This document shows positions 35,216 to 46,014 of a DNA stretch of 64,000 nt, piece after piece (position 1 is the first letter of the stretch; each line of letters begins with the position of its first letter). The notes under the pieces were generated by a model. That model did no database searches and was not told the DNA's origin. It saw nothing but the letters and a program-made list of their open reading frames with translations. This DNA is from Naganishia liquefaciens (taxonomy: Eukaryota; Basidiomycota; Tremellomycetes; Filobasidiales; Filobasidiaceae). The stretch covers positions 124,001 through 188,000 of the forward strand of contig BLZA01000040.1 of assembly GCA_013423385.1 (NCBI GenBank), in the 5' to 3' direction. The translations under genes were made by a program, and so were the position numbers.

Positions 35216-36473
35216 ATGCCTCCTCAGCCTCCCGCACCTCCCGTGTTCTACTCCTTCCCCGAGGGATCTCAACTCGTTGACTCGCTGGCCAACTTTGTCG
35301 TCAAGGCGCAAAAAGATGCTATCGAGAAGAGGGGAAAGTTCACATTGGCACTCAGTGGTGGAAGCTTGCCCAACAACCTGAAGGGTTTGATCGGTCAAGA
35401 GGGTGTTCAGTGGGACAAATGGTGAGTGCGAGCGGTGGTCAGGATAACCCCTGCCAAGGGATGCCACTGGAGTATGCTATTCGGCAGCTGGACAAGTCAA
35501 GAGGCATCTGGTTGCGGCCAAAAGGACAAGGCAATAGTGATAAGATCGTTACCGCCTTTTGTTTTAAAGAGCCCGTAGGCAGGTGGATTGACGATGAAGT
35601 CTCCTCTGCTGTCGAAAAACGTCGAATATCAGCCTTCGAAGAGCACGTCTCCTCGAGCGGCACGTAAACAAGGCTGTGCATAATTAATAGACATTTTCAT
35701 TGGCTATGATCGATGGAACTAGAAGGCTGATAACAATGGATCGCATGCTGACAACTTGCTGTTCATCAGGGAGGTCTTCTTCTGTGACGAACGAATCGTG
35801 CCTCTCGATCACGAGGACTCGAACTTCCGAGCCTGCAACGACGCCTTCCTCTCCCACGTTCCTATCCCAAGGGAACAGATCCACACTATTGATGAATCTC
35901 TTCTGGATGACCTCGACGAGCTATCGGACCAGTACGAGAAACAACTGATTTCGTTATTCGCCGAAAAGAACGCCGCGCGATTCCCCGTCTTTGACTTGAT
36001 CTTGCTCGGCATGGGTCCCGACGGCCACACCTGTTCTCTCTTCCCCGGCCACGAACTTTTGTCTGAGACCGATCGATGGGTCGCTTATCTCGAGGACTCA
36101 CCAAAGCCGCCAGCAAAGCGAATCACCTTCACCTTCCCTGTCATCAATCACGCCTACCGGGTCGCATTTGTCGTCGCTGGCGAGTCCAAGCAGGATATGC
36201 TGCACGCCGTTCTGGATCAGCCTGAAGAGGGTTTGCCTTGTTCCCGAGTGAGACCAGCCGCGCCTGGTCTCGTTTTCTGGTTTGCAGATGAGGCGGCCGC
36301 CAAGAAGGTCAGCATGGCTGCATGCGCCTAGACTGGTGCTCTTTACTGAACGCCCCTTGTGATTACAGACCAACTACCCAAACACCGCGTTCAAGTGGAT
36401 CGAGGACAGAAGTGACGCTGAAGAGGCCCAGAGAATCGCCAAGGAACGAATAAATGCCAACTCGGCCATCTAA
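35216..36473 (+). CDS. SOL3: 6-phosphogluconolactonase
   Basis: Exons 35216-35421, 35770-36307, 36369-36473; 282 aa. The enzyme hydrolyses 6-phosphoglucono-delta-lactone to 6-phosphogluconate, step two of the oxidative pentose-phosphate pathway in the cytosol. Family blocks are all present: [13 protein letters not shown] near the N terminus, [39 protein letters not shown] with the catalytic-site His, and [14 protein letters not shown]. The length agrees with yeast Sol3/Sol4 (about 250). Intron 1 is 348 nt, five to six times longer than others in this window, and joins KW to EVFFCDE exactly as the family requires. The symbol is the yeast orthologue group name; which paralogue it equals cannot be told. 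Confidence 0.95.
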
Positions 36474-36959
36474 TCGCATGGCCCATAAGAAAGAAAGAAA
36501 TAAGATCAGAAGAGACAATCAATGTAGCAGACAGATACACTAGACTGGGGATGATGGCGACGGGTTGTGATCTTGGTAGAATGATTGCAGTGTTTCTCTT
36601 ATTTTTCCGTTTCGAACCAGCTTGGAGAGCACTTGGAGAGCATGAAGGTTTAACCTTGGACGAGCTTTGTGCTGTCTCATGCAATTCATGTAGATGAATG
36701 TCCGTCAGCATGACCCTGATTGCTCGCCGACTTCAGAGCTGTCAAAATGCGAGATCCCTACGTACGGCAAGACGGGATTGCCGCCTTCGCGGCCAAGTGG
36801 ATCGACATTACGTAAGATACTATACCCTGGCTGTCGTCATGTTCGCGTCGGACGGTTGCGATGAATATAGCAGTGGGTGGAAGCTTTCAGCCTCATATGC
36901 TTGAATTCACGACTCTTCCCGAGAAAGCATAGGCTGCATCGCCGATCTCGAGGCGTGCC
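36474..36959. other. Intergenic region, 6-phosphogluconolactonase to SEC3
   Basis: 486 bases between a stop and a start on the same strand. No feature recognised. Confidence 0.4.
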
Positions 36960-39900
36960 ATGGAATATCCCACTTATTCACAGTCTCCGCCTTCCGGCCA
37001 GACCATGGCGTCTGCTCAACCAATATCGACACGGCAACAGATCATCGATTCTCTGTTTAGCAAGATTACGCCCGATGGACAGCGGGAAGAGACCCTGATA
37101 ACGCACTTGAAGGTGTGGGAGGATGGTGCGCCTGACACAGCGGTCGGGCCAACGGATATCGATGGGAGAAAGACGAGGTATCTGTTACTCGCTGGTAAGT
37201 GTTCGGCTCTCCATTATGTCCACAACTACGTGTATTGACCGGTATCGTCATCTTCAGTTAGCAAGACAGGTCGAGTCTACCTTCATAAAGCAAAGCGTAA
37301 CTCAAATCAGACATTCTCCAAGGGGAAGACCTGGAACTTAGAGGATCTCAGAGCGGTTCGACTTGAACAGGTGAATTTCGCGTTGGGAGCAACCGGCGTT
37401 TACGTATTGACACACAGCACAGGCGGATACATTCGCATTGACCATGACAAGTAGGAGCTACAGTTGGCATTGCGAATCCCCTCATGAACTATACCAGTTC
37501 CTGCAAAATCTGCTCAAGGTTTATGTCAAGTACACTCGAGGCAATTTGCCTCAATTGTCGGGAATCGAATACCAAGAAACTCGTGAGTTAACGTAGCATT
37601 TCTTGAACGAAGTCTTGTGAACAAGAACCATCCCCTTAGAATCACCAAATTTCCTATCGCCATCCAATAAGAATGTATCACTTCCAGTTCAACAGTCTCT
37701 ACAACCTCCACTAATGCAGGATCGGAAAGATTCGGCGTCAAGCCAGGGATCGGGAGTAGGATCTGGATATGGGTCCACCGCGCCGAGTCACCGTACGGGA
37801 AGCGGCTCTGTCGATCACACTGCTCAAATGCGGTCCAGTCCACAGGAACGAAGGATGTATTTCCCGGAATCAAGACAGTCGCCCTCACCTGGACCCGCCA
37901 ATCTACAGCAAAATCTCTCTGTGCAGAAACAGCCGTCCGTACAGCAGTCACAAACGATGGAACAAGAGAATTCTGCGCCGAGTGTCTCTCACACTCGTCA
38001 ACGCACGGCAGATCACGAAATTTCACAGGCACCTCAACCAGTGCCATCCAAGACTTTGATTGAGAACGGTCACTCGGGCTCTTCTAAGCCACAGAGAAAT
38101 GATTATGCGACAGACTTCACACGAGAGCAGGGCTCGTCGGGCTCTAAGCTGCCCCTGCCTGGCTCCGGCCAATCTACCCTCCATCGGGATGCTTCGACTG
38201 CGCCTCCACAAGCGAATACGTCGGTCTCGAGACGGAATGAGCAGACTCGGGCACGGAGTCCCTCCCCTCCCCCATCAATGACGGTCGAGCCACCAACTCC
38301 GATTCCCGGTGATGTCGCCACCATGGAGACCATTCAGGGCGCAAGGCCATTTGAAAACGACCGTCAGCCGTCGCGAGATGTCTCTCCGCAAGCAAGTCGA
38401 GGGAATGTTGAGACGCCGGAGCCTTCACACTCTCTTACCGCTGGCGCCTTGCCTCCAGCAAGTAACGCAACAAAACAACGAGCTCGCTTGGCGCCGATTG
38501 TGACCTCCACGAATGACGCAGAAGATACTGCCGGGAAGTCAAAGCCGTCCTCAGAAGTGCATGCGCCAGAGTCAAAGCCGGCAGAGCCAATAGATCGTGT
38601 CGCGCGCATGCGAAGAGCATCTTTCCACCCCTCGGTTCAGCCGACAGCAGGTTATTCTCGTGACGTGCTACTCCGATCGTCGTTTGCGGTATCGGGAACC
38701 GCTGGCGCATTGCTGGAAGATCCTGCTTCTACGGATAAAGAACTAGAAGATGAAACGCTCGCGAATGTCGAGGAACTCTTGGAGGGCTTCGATTGGGGAT
38801 CCGTCGACATTGCCCGAGGGGAAGAATATCGGGTTCCTTCCACTACCGAAGTCTTTGAAAGCCGCCTGTTGGACGAATTGAATGCCTTGGAAGCCGTAAG
38901 TCGCCAGTTCGGCTTTTACTTTGACCAAAGCTTTACCAATGCCCTCTCAATTGGCCTTTAGGCAAATATCCACGCGTTCCTGGAAAGTGACGATCGTATC
39001 GCGACCGTACTCAGCGGTATTGATGAGGCGCTGCTGGAGCTGGATGCCATGGATACAAAGATTATGGCCTACAAATTGCAATTGACGGTGGGTGACTGGC
39101 TTGTCTCCGTCACAGAGGGTCGCACTGACGTCAAACTGGCATATACAGGCTGTTTCAGATGATATCGCATACATCGAATCCCAGAATAGAGGTCTTCAAG
39201 TCCAGACCGCGAATCAACGAGCTTTGCTGAATAGCATCGAGCAGCTAATGGTAAGCCCCGAGAGCTTGAGGTGAATACATTCCGCGTTACTGAGAACTGC
39301 ATTTACTTTGCAGCAAATTTCTCGAGTCAACCCCGATGAGCTTCGTGCCTTGACTCAGGCTTCCTTGGAAACCGAAAAGGGGATCACATCCCTGGAGCAT
39401 GCCCTATCGTCCCTCTACAAAGCGCTACTGGTCGGGCGAGGTAAGTATTTCCATCGAGATCTTATGTTATGGTAAATCATGCTGATTTCCTATCGATCAG
39501 TCGGGGGCGAGATGGCGGCTACCATTGAACGTACACAAGAATATGAAACGAACAATAGGCAATTCTGCTCTCGGCTCAGTGAATATCTCCTCATTATGTT
39601 CAAATTCCAGGTAGGCTTTCTTCCGAATCCGTGATTCTTGAAGATGTCCTCACGTAATTTTGATACAGTGCGAAATGGCTCTAAGTTTGGCAGCAGACGC
39701 TCTCAAGACTGTTCCACCGGAGATTCCAAAACATGCTCAGCTCGAAGACAAATTGGGGAAATACTGTGGCTTGGTGCTGTATATGAAGGAGATGGACGAA
39801 GAACGATATCAGAAGCTTTGCGCAGTAAGCCTTTCGAGATCAAGTTCCCAGGCGATTGTTGACTTGGCCTTGCCACACAGAATTATTTTAGTACCGTGTC

Positions 39901-41719
39901 GGATCTCCACTCTAAGGAGGTTGTGGGATATCTTGGCTCTCTTACGGCAAAACTCAAGCGCCCGACCGATGAGGATAAGCAGGACGGTTGTAAGTCAAGC
40001 CGAAGATGCAGAAAGCTCTGCAACTTACCGTTATACATTCAGCATTCGCCGCCATGCTAGCAAATCAAGCCAATAAAGGCGGTGCTATCAATAGATCCAA
40101 GACGATGATGGACAATTTGCGCAGAAACGACACGAAGAAGGTCAAGCGAAATGAAACTGGGCTGAATGCCAGTCAGGTAAGCGTGTCAATCCTTTGGTAC
40201 TTGCTTCGGCTCATCTCGATATAAATTTTTTAAGGCTTTCGAGTCAGCTCTGCAGCAGATATCGACCCTGGTCACGAATGAGGAGGCTTTCATTGGCGAT
40301 TTCCTCCATACATCCGACACAGCGATTACGTTCGCCGATTATATGGATATGGAGTTCTATTTCAAACGACAAGCCGCAAACCAGGCAGCCGTCATGTCTC
40401 CGGCTACTCTGAAACTCCGCCGGTCCGCCATGGACCTTATCTTCGGCTTTTTGGACGGAGAGCTAAAGAAGTGGATAGAGGCAGCCTTGCAGCGAGAATC
40501 GATGTAAGGATTCGCCCCAAAACGAGTCAGAGCTTGCAGCTGATCTTTCACTGCGGCCGTCCAGTCAAGTCTTTGGAATGATGGCATCATGCGAGAAAGT
40601 CATGATTGAGCAAGAGGATTCTGAAACGGTATTCTTCGCCAATATCATGCAGTATCAGGCACAGCGCCTCCAACAATTGGTCGACAAGTTTATGGCGGAG
40701 CAGATTCGAGCTATCGAAGCCACAAAGCTGACCGTCAAGAAGCGCAAGGGCGTGATTGGCTTCGTTCGGCACTTTCCAGTAAGTCCCGGCGGAAGACCAT
40801 CAACAAAACCAAGGCTCAGCCACTGACGGTTTCTATAGACTTTTGTGGAAAGGATAGAGCAACAATTGGTCGGAGCTGAAGACTCTAGCACCCGCGACGT
40901 TGCCAATGCCGCTTATGAGCAAGTTCTCAATACCATGCTGGATACCCTTCAGCAGATGGCCAAGCTCGATCGGACAGACATGACAGGCACAGGCGACGAT
41001 AAAAGCCAGCTGAATTACTTTATAATCATGATTGGTCAGTATGCTCGCGGCCGTCCGTGATGCCTATTGACCGGACCGGACTGATTCCTCGTAACCTAGA
41101 AAACATGCACGTTTTCGTCGCCGATATCACGAAATTGGGACTTGCCGTGCTCAATCCATATCTGGAGAAGGCTCAGAGTATTTACGACGAGAACATGAAT
41201 GCATATATCAACGCCGTTCTGCGTCGCTCGTTTGGCAAATCCATGGTACGTTGATCGCTCGACACCCAGATGACCCAGTCTGCTAACCCACTGGCTGTAC
41301 TGGCTGCAAAGGACTTTTTTGATGGCGTGCAACGACAACTGCAGACCCTGACGCCGCAAGAAGTCACGGCCAGCCCCGCTTACAACAAATCGGCGCTGAA
41401 ACGGGCGGTGAAAGACATTAGCTCTCAAAAGGAGCTTCGCAAGGCGCTGGAAGCGCTGGCAAAGAGGATCGAAAAGCACTATTCCATCGTCGATGAAGAT
41501 GGAAACGAGTTGCCGGCGGTGACGGCCGTACAGCATGGCGGGGCGGAGATCATGATCAGCACCGTCTGGAGTGCATGTGAGCGGATCCTGGTCGATGCAG
41601 TAAAGAAGTGGCAAAGCACGATGGCGACGGTGTACTCGGACGCGGCGTCGAGCGGGGTGGGCCTAGAATATGGCCCCGCCGAAGTGGACAGCTTGTTCAA
41701 GAAGCTCAAGCCTGTGTAG
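36960..41719 (+). CDS. SEC3: Exocyst complex subunit Sec3
   Basis: Sixteen exons: 36960-37194, 37258-37370, 37423-37582, 37640-38895, 38962-39087, 39149-39250, 39314-39440, 39501-39610, 39669-39824, 39881-39989, 40043-40176, 40235-40503, 40565-40778, 40839-41034, 41100-41245, 41312-41719; 1286 aa. Sec3 marks exocytosis sites by binding PI(4,5)P2 and Rho GTPases and tethers secretory vesicles. The N-terminal PH-like domain is visible after splicing: KTGRVYLHKAKRN, FSKGKTWNLEDLRAV, FALTMTSRSYSW, then ELYQFLQNLLKVY. A ~415-residue Ser/Pro-rich segment (exon 4) follows, then the coiled coil and helical CorEx bundle (ANIHAFLESDDRIATVLSGI, HMHVF-like ENMHVFVADI). The exon 4 acceptor could instead be 37688 with no frame change. 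Domain order and length match fungal Sec3. Confidence 0.93.
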
Positions 41720-42202
41720 CAGAGTCCTGTAGAGCTACTTGGGAATGACAAGACTCGGAGGAGCAGGTATGCATCAATGTCGGCCTCGGAGTACAACCTG
41801 TACTGTGCTCTATGGCATCCTCGTGCGACGGGTGCGAGGGCTTTATTGCGTGCTTACCGGTACTCAAAGCGGACGTATCGGAATCACAATCGGTCAAAGT
41901 GCTGTAGATGCTGGCAGTCTCGAAAGAAGGATACCGATAGGCGTCATTCATCAGCGTGATATCGGCCAAACAACAAGAGCATAACACAGCCGAGCAGTAA
42001 TTCGCACAACAGGCGCCCCTTCTCGATTAGCAAGTATACGACATTTACATCTGAACATCATGTGCCCGGACACAGCCGAGCTGGCTGCCTCGAGGGAGAG
42101 ATAACGCTCAGTGAGAATACATCAGTACAAAGGTCAGTTTCGAATCAGTTTTTCCCTCTCTGCAGCTTTTAAAAGCGTTTCATATGGATGAGCGGTGTCA
42201 GT
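41720..42202. other. Intergenic region, SEC3 and branchpoint-binding protein (convergent)
   Basis: 483 bases between two 3' ends; only short unconvincing frames on both strands. Confidence 0.5.
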
Positions 42203-44161
42203 CTATTGCTGTTGCTGCTGCAATGAAGCGTAGTAACTGTGTAGGCAGGAAACATACCATCAGCGACGCGTTGACGCGCGCGAACGAGAAACTCCCGAGA
42301 CTCACGCAGCATACGCATCCTGTCCGCCATAGGCCTGCTGCGCCCCGCCCCACGCATTCGCCCCGGCCTGTGAGTAATCGTACCCACCGGCGCCCGCCTG
42401 CGCCTGACCGTAGCCCTGGTATCCGCCTTGCGCCTGCTGCGGCTGGTACCCACCGCCGCCGCCGCCAAAGTTACCCTGCGGTCGGGCTTTTTTTGCCCGG
42501 GGATAAAATGAGGAGTCAGTCGTGTCATCCTCAAATGGGCGGGCAGGCAGGGGCGGAACGTACAGTTGCTGAACCAATTCTCCGGGATCCTCCAGGGCGG
42601 GATCTTCACCGCCGCCTCCCCTCCCGCTCCGGGCTCTCCATTCGCCGTGATCGCACCCCTCACGGGCCCCTGCGCCGATCCACCGCCACCTTCGCCGAGC
42701 TCGTTCATCAGGTTTTGGTATTCCGAGTCGAACGCCGTTTTCGGGCCCGCCGAGGGGTTCGGCCCGCCAAAGCCGCCTGCAGGGCCGCCCTTTTGGAAAC
42801 AGTCTCGTGCCATGTGGCCGGCTGGTGGGGGGAATGAGGGAGGAGAGAGTCAGTGCGTGTTCCAAAAAGGGGAAGGGGTGGGGGGGGGGAACGGTGAGGG
42901 GAAAGACTTACCGCCGCCGCACTGTCTGCAAATGACGTTGGCCGAGAAATTCCTCGCCTGTGGACACTCGAATCTTCGATGGCCTGTTCGACCATGATAG
43001 TTTCAGCATTTCCGTCCGGTGGCCCAACCGAGAAAAGGTCTCGCGCGCTCACCCTTTTCGCCACAGTTTTGACACAGCTGGTTCTCGTCGTCTCGGAGGG
43101 TACCGTTTAGCGATGCGAGTTCTCGCAGCTGGTTTCGCTTGTGGTCGTTTTGCCCTTCAGGCGTCGACGCGGCCTGGCGGAGATTGCCGCGTGTCATCAA
43201 CGTTGTGTCACCACAAAAACCGCCGCCCGACTCACCGTCTCAATCACCTTGTTGATCAAGGCGACACACCGATCGACCTTGTCCTGGGAATCGGCCATGA
43301 CGAGACAATGCAACTCTTCATGCTCGTCATTTCCATACTGATCGTTTCGCTCCTTGCCCGGCTTGACACTGCCTTTACCTCGGATCGAAATCTTGGCGCC
43401 GCTCTCGGCCTCCATCTTTTTCAAAGAGTTGCCCCGCGGCCCGACGAGCAGTCCAAAGAAATTGATCTCGGGGAATTCGTCTTTCGGGATGTAGACTTTC
43501 TCCTGCGGACGCGTATTCCGCTTGAGCATCTGGTATTCCATGGGCGGCCGGAAATTGGGATCGGCCTTGAGCGCCCGTTCGACGAGTCGCGTCCGTTCAT
43601 CCTCGAGACGCTTCCTGTACCGGATTTCCCGCGTGTTGGTTCGTCGTCCCTGGCCATCGTACGTCGGCGGCGGGGAAGGGCTCCGCATGCGTTCGGGAGG
43701 GACAACATCCCCGGTCGAAAGCTTGCGATTGATTTCCTCGAGTCGGACGTGGACGGCATAACTATCGAGTTCCGAGGCCGAAACGTTGCCGCCGATGACG
43801 GTCACGGGCAAACCGGGCAACTTTTGCTCGGCGTCGCCCCACCGGGACCGTCGTTTTCGCGGTTCGTTGGCGCCCGGTTCTTCCCCGCGTGACGAAGAGG
43901 AAGGCGGCGGCGGCGGCGGGGGCGGCATGTTGGCGTACATGCTGGTGGGCGGACCACCACCGCGAGAATCATACGGATCCGAGGGAGGAGGGGGCGGGGG
44001 ATGGTCCTCTGCCGGCCCGAAGCGACGTCTGTTGGCGAGCGGTGTCTGTGATGCGAGGCAAGACGGGGCGTGAGCATGCGCATGAAAGGGAGGGGGCGAA
44101 GACTAGCCTCGCGGGGACTTGCCTCGTTTGTGCCTGTGACTGCGCGGGGATTCCTGTACAT
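42203..44161 (-). CDS. MSL5: Branchpoint-binding protein (BBP/SF1, Msl5)
   Basis: Exons on the minus strand: 44161-44123, 44045-43236, 43173-43053, 42983-42912, 42821-42564, 42486-42306, 42236-42203; 504 aa. BBP recognises the intron branchpoint during commitment-complex formation in the nucleus. Visible parts: a short N-terminal motif (VTGTNE then [11 protein letters not shown]), a Pro-rich patch with RKRRSRWG (the U2AF-binding-like motif), the KH/QUA2 domain with [19 protein letters not shown] and [10 protein letters not shown], and two zinc knuckles of CX2CX4HX4C type, [14 protein letters not shown] and [14 protein letters not shown], each rebuilt across an intron. The tail is Gly/Gln/Tyr-rich and ends in a poly-Gln run. 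Intron 1 has a GC donor (GCAAGT). Divergent from NAT9 with 246 bases between starts. Identity is certain. Confidence 0.95.
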
Positions 44162-44407
44162 GATGGGCGGTCAATGGAGGGATGGGCTTGGGGTCTGGGT
44201 GGCTGATGCACCGAGGGGACGCCCATCCATCTCAGCGTCGACGCTGATGGCCGGCCGCGAGGGAAAACCCGCTTACCTAATCCCGCGCGGAAGCAAACGA
44301 CCCCCCGCTTAGTCAAGCTTGAGCCCTTTGGTCGCCTCGTCGTCGGGAAGAATATCGCGCATGCACACACACCACACCACACCACGACTAGCCCACGCCA
44401 ACCCGCC

Positions 44408-45599
44408 ATGCGGCTCAACGAGAACACGGCCATCGTCGGCGACTCGGTCGTCCTCGTACCCTACCGGTGAATAGCGCGTGTGTGCGTGTGTGTGTGAAGA
44501 ATGGCCCAGGGCTGATTCCACTTCTCGCCGCGCACCACCAGAAAGGAGCATGTCGAGGTATACCCACGCTTCCATATGTCATCCATCATGAGACGTTGAT
44601 TCTGATATGGGAAAACCCCCTTGACTCTGCCCCAGCAATACCACGAATGGATGAAGAGCCCCGAGTTGCTCGAAGCGACGGCCTCGGACCCGCTCTCCCT
44701 TGACGAGGAACGCGAGATGCAGCGTATGTCCCCCTCCCCCGCCTCTGCGCCTGGACGTATCTCGGAGCGGCGTCGCTGATACCGTGGGCCTGATGATAGA
44801 AAAGTGGCATCTGGATCAAGACAGTGCGTTTCCCCGCCGATGCTACCGCTCGTGCTGCACAGATTTTCATTGACGGGTCCCGCCCGCCCGTCCGTCGCAA
44901 CAGAATTCACATTCATCATCCTCGCGCGATCGGCCGACGACGTCTCCCCGCCATTGCCGCAAGATCTCCACACGCTCAAGATGATCGGCGACGTCAACTT
45001 GTTCCTGCCGAACGGCGTGCAAGAGGACGTGGAATGCGAGATTATGATTGCCGGTGCGTAACCCCCCCCCCGGGTTGCGCGGGAGGAAAACTCCCGAATG
45101 GCATCGGCTCACGGCCTGGGCACATGCTTTTTTTAGAGAAAGAATACCGCGGACGCGGGATTGCCGCCGAAGCATTATCACTCATGTAACCCACTCCCCT
45201 TTTGCCCTTTTCAGAGGGAAAACGCTAACACACGCCCCCCCCCCTCCCTCCCCCCGGCGCAGGCTCAACTACGTCACATCCCCAATCTCTTTCCCCGCGA
45301 CCACCTCCACCCGGACCGACCCGCTCCCGGCGCTCATCCCACCGCACACATACCCCTTCCTCGTCCGCATCGGCGCCTCCAACACCGCGTCCATCAGACT
45401 CTTTGCTTCGCTCGGATTCACGCGCGTCAAGCTCGTACGGGCGTTTGATGAGGTGGAGATGCGGTTCGGGTGGGTTCCCGCCGCGGATGGGGATGACGCC
45501 GAGGAGGATGGGCAAGGGAGGGTTATGGAGGCCGATGAGTTGGAGCGGTTGGCGAGGGAGAAGTGGACGAGGAGGGGTACGGTTATGTGGTATAGTTAG
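44408..45599 (+). CDS. NAT9: NAT9-like GNAT-family N-acetyltransferase
   Basis: Exons 44408-44466, 44542-44557, 44636-44723, 44800-44823, 44904-45053, 45137-45185, 45263-45599; 240 aa. The N terminus matches the NAT9 family: MRLNENTAIVGDSVVLVPYR, then HVEQYHEWMKSPELLEATAS and LSLDEEREMQ, as in human NAT9 (MRLNQNTLLLGKKVVLVPY, YHEWMKSEELQ-type). The acetyl-CoA site is EYRGRGIAAEALSLM (R/Q-x-x-G-x-G/A). It ends with IGASNTASIRLFASLGF and a C-terminal WTRRGTVMWYS. Family members are implicated in microtubule-linked and other acetylation, but the fungal substrate is not known to me. Exons of 16 and 24 nt, a GT microsatellite in intron 1 and runs of C in introns 5 and 6 are noteworthy. Intron 6 uses GTAACC. 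Confidence 0.88.
44478..44496 (+). repeat. GT-dinucleotide microsatellite in NAT9 intron 1
   Basis: An alternating GT tract with one C interruption lies just inside the first intron, next to the donor site. Confidence 0.9.
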
Positions 45600-45720
45600 A
45601 GATATGTCAATGGCTTGGTGCGGCTCTCCCCCGTGCGCTACAACCCCGAAAGAACACCACCACCACCGAATCATACCATCGAACCAGAAAGAGTCCTTCC
45701 TCCTCTCCTCCGTGGCTCTG

Positions 45721-45977
45721 TTATGCAACATCGCGCGACCCCCGCCGATACACGTTCGGCAACGACTCGGCACGCGGCCGTTCCCTGTCCCGCGACCACA
45801 CCATCGAATCTTCGGCCTCATCCGCCACGAGCGCCGGTCCCGCTCCCGCCCCGCCGCCGGCCCACGGATCGGGATTCCGATACGAGATCCCGAAACCGGC
45901 CGTCAGCGGAAGCCCGAGAGCGGCAATATGATAATTCGGACCCCCGAACGCACTGTGCAGTGCATCGGATCCCCCCG

Positions 45978-46014
<37 letters not shown>

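Noticed and set aside
35410-35667. 85-codon frame inside the 6-phosphogluconolactonase intron
   Set aside because: No similarity to the family, lies between perfect splice sites, and removal is required to join the conserved blocks.
36001-36060. Candidate second gene in the 6-phosphogluconolactonase locus on the minus strand
   Set aside because: Short frames only; the GMGPDGHT active-site block on the plus strand accounts for the sequence.
42184-43892. Long plus-strand frames (217 and 310 codons) over the branchpoint-binding gene
   Set aside because: Antisense shadows of a GC-rich coding region with KH and zinc-knuckle motifs on the minus strand.
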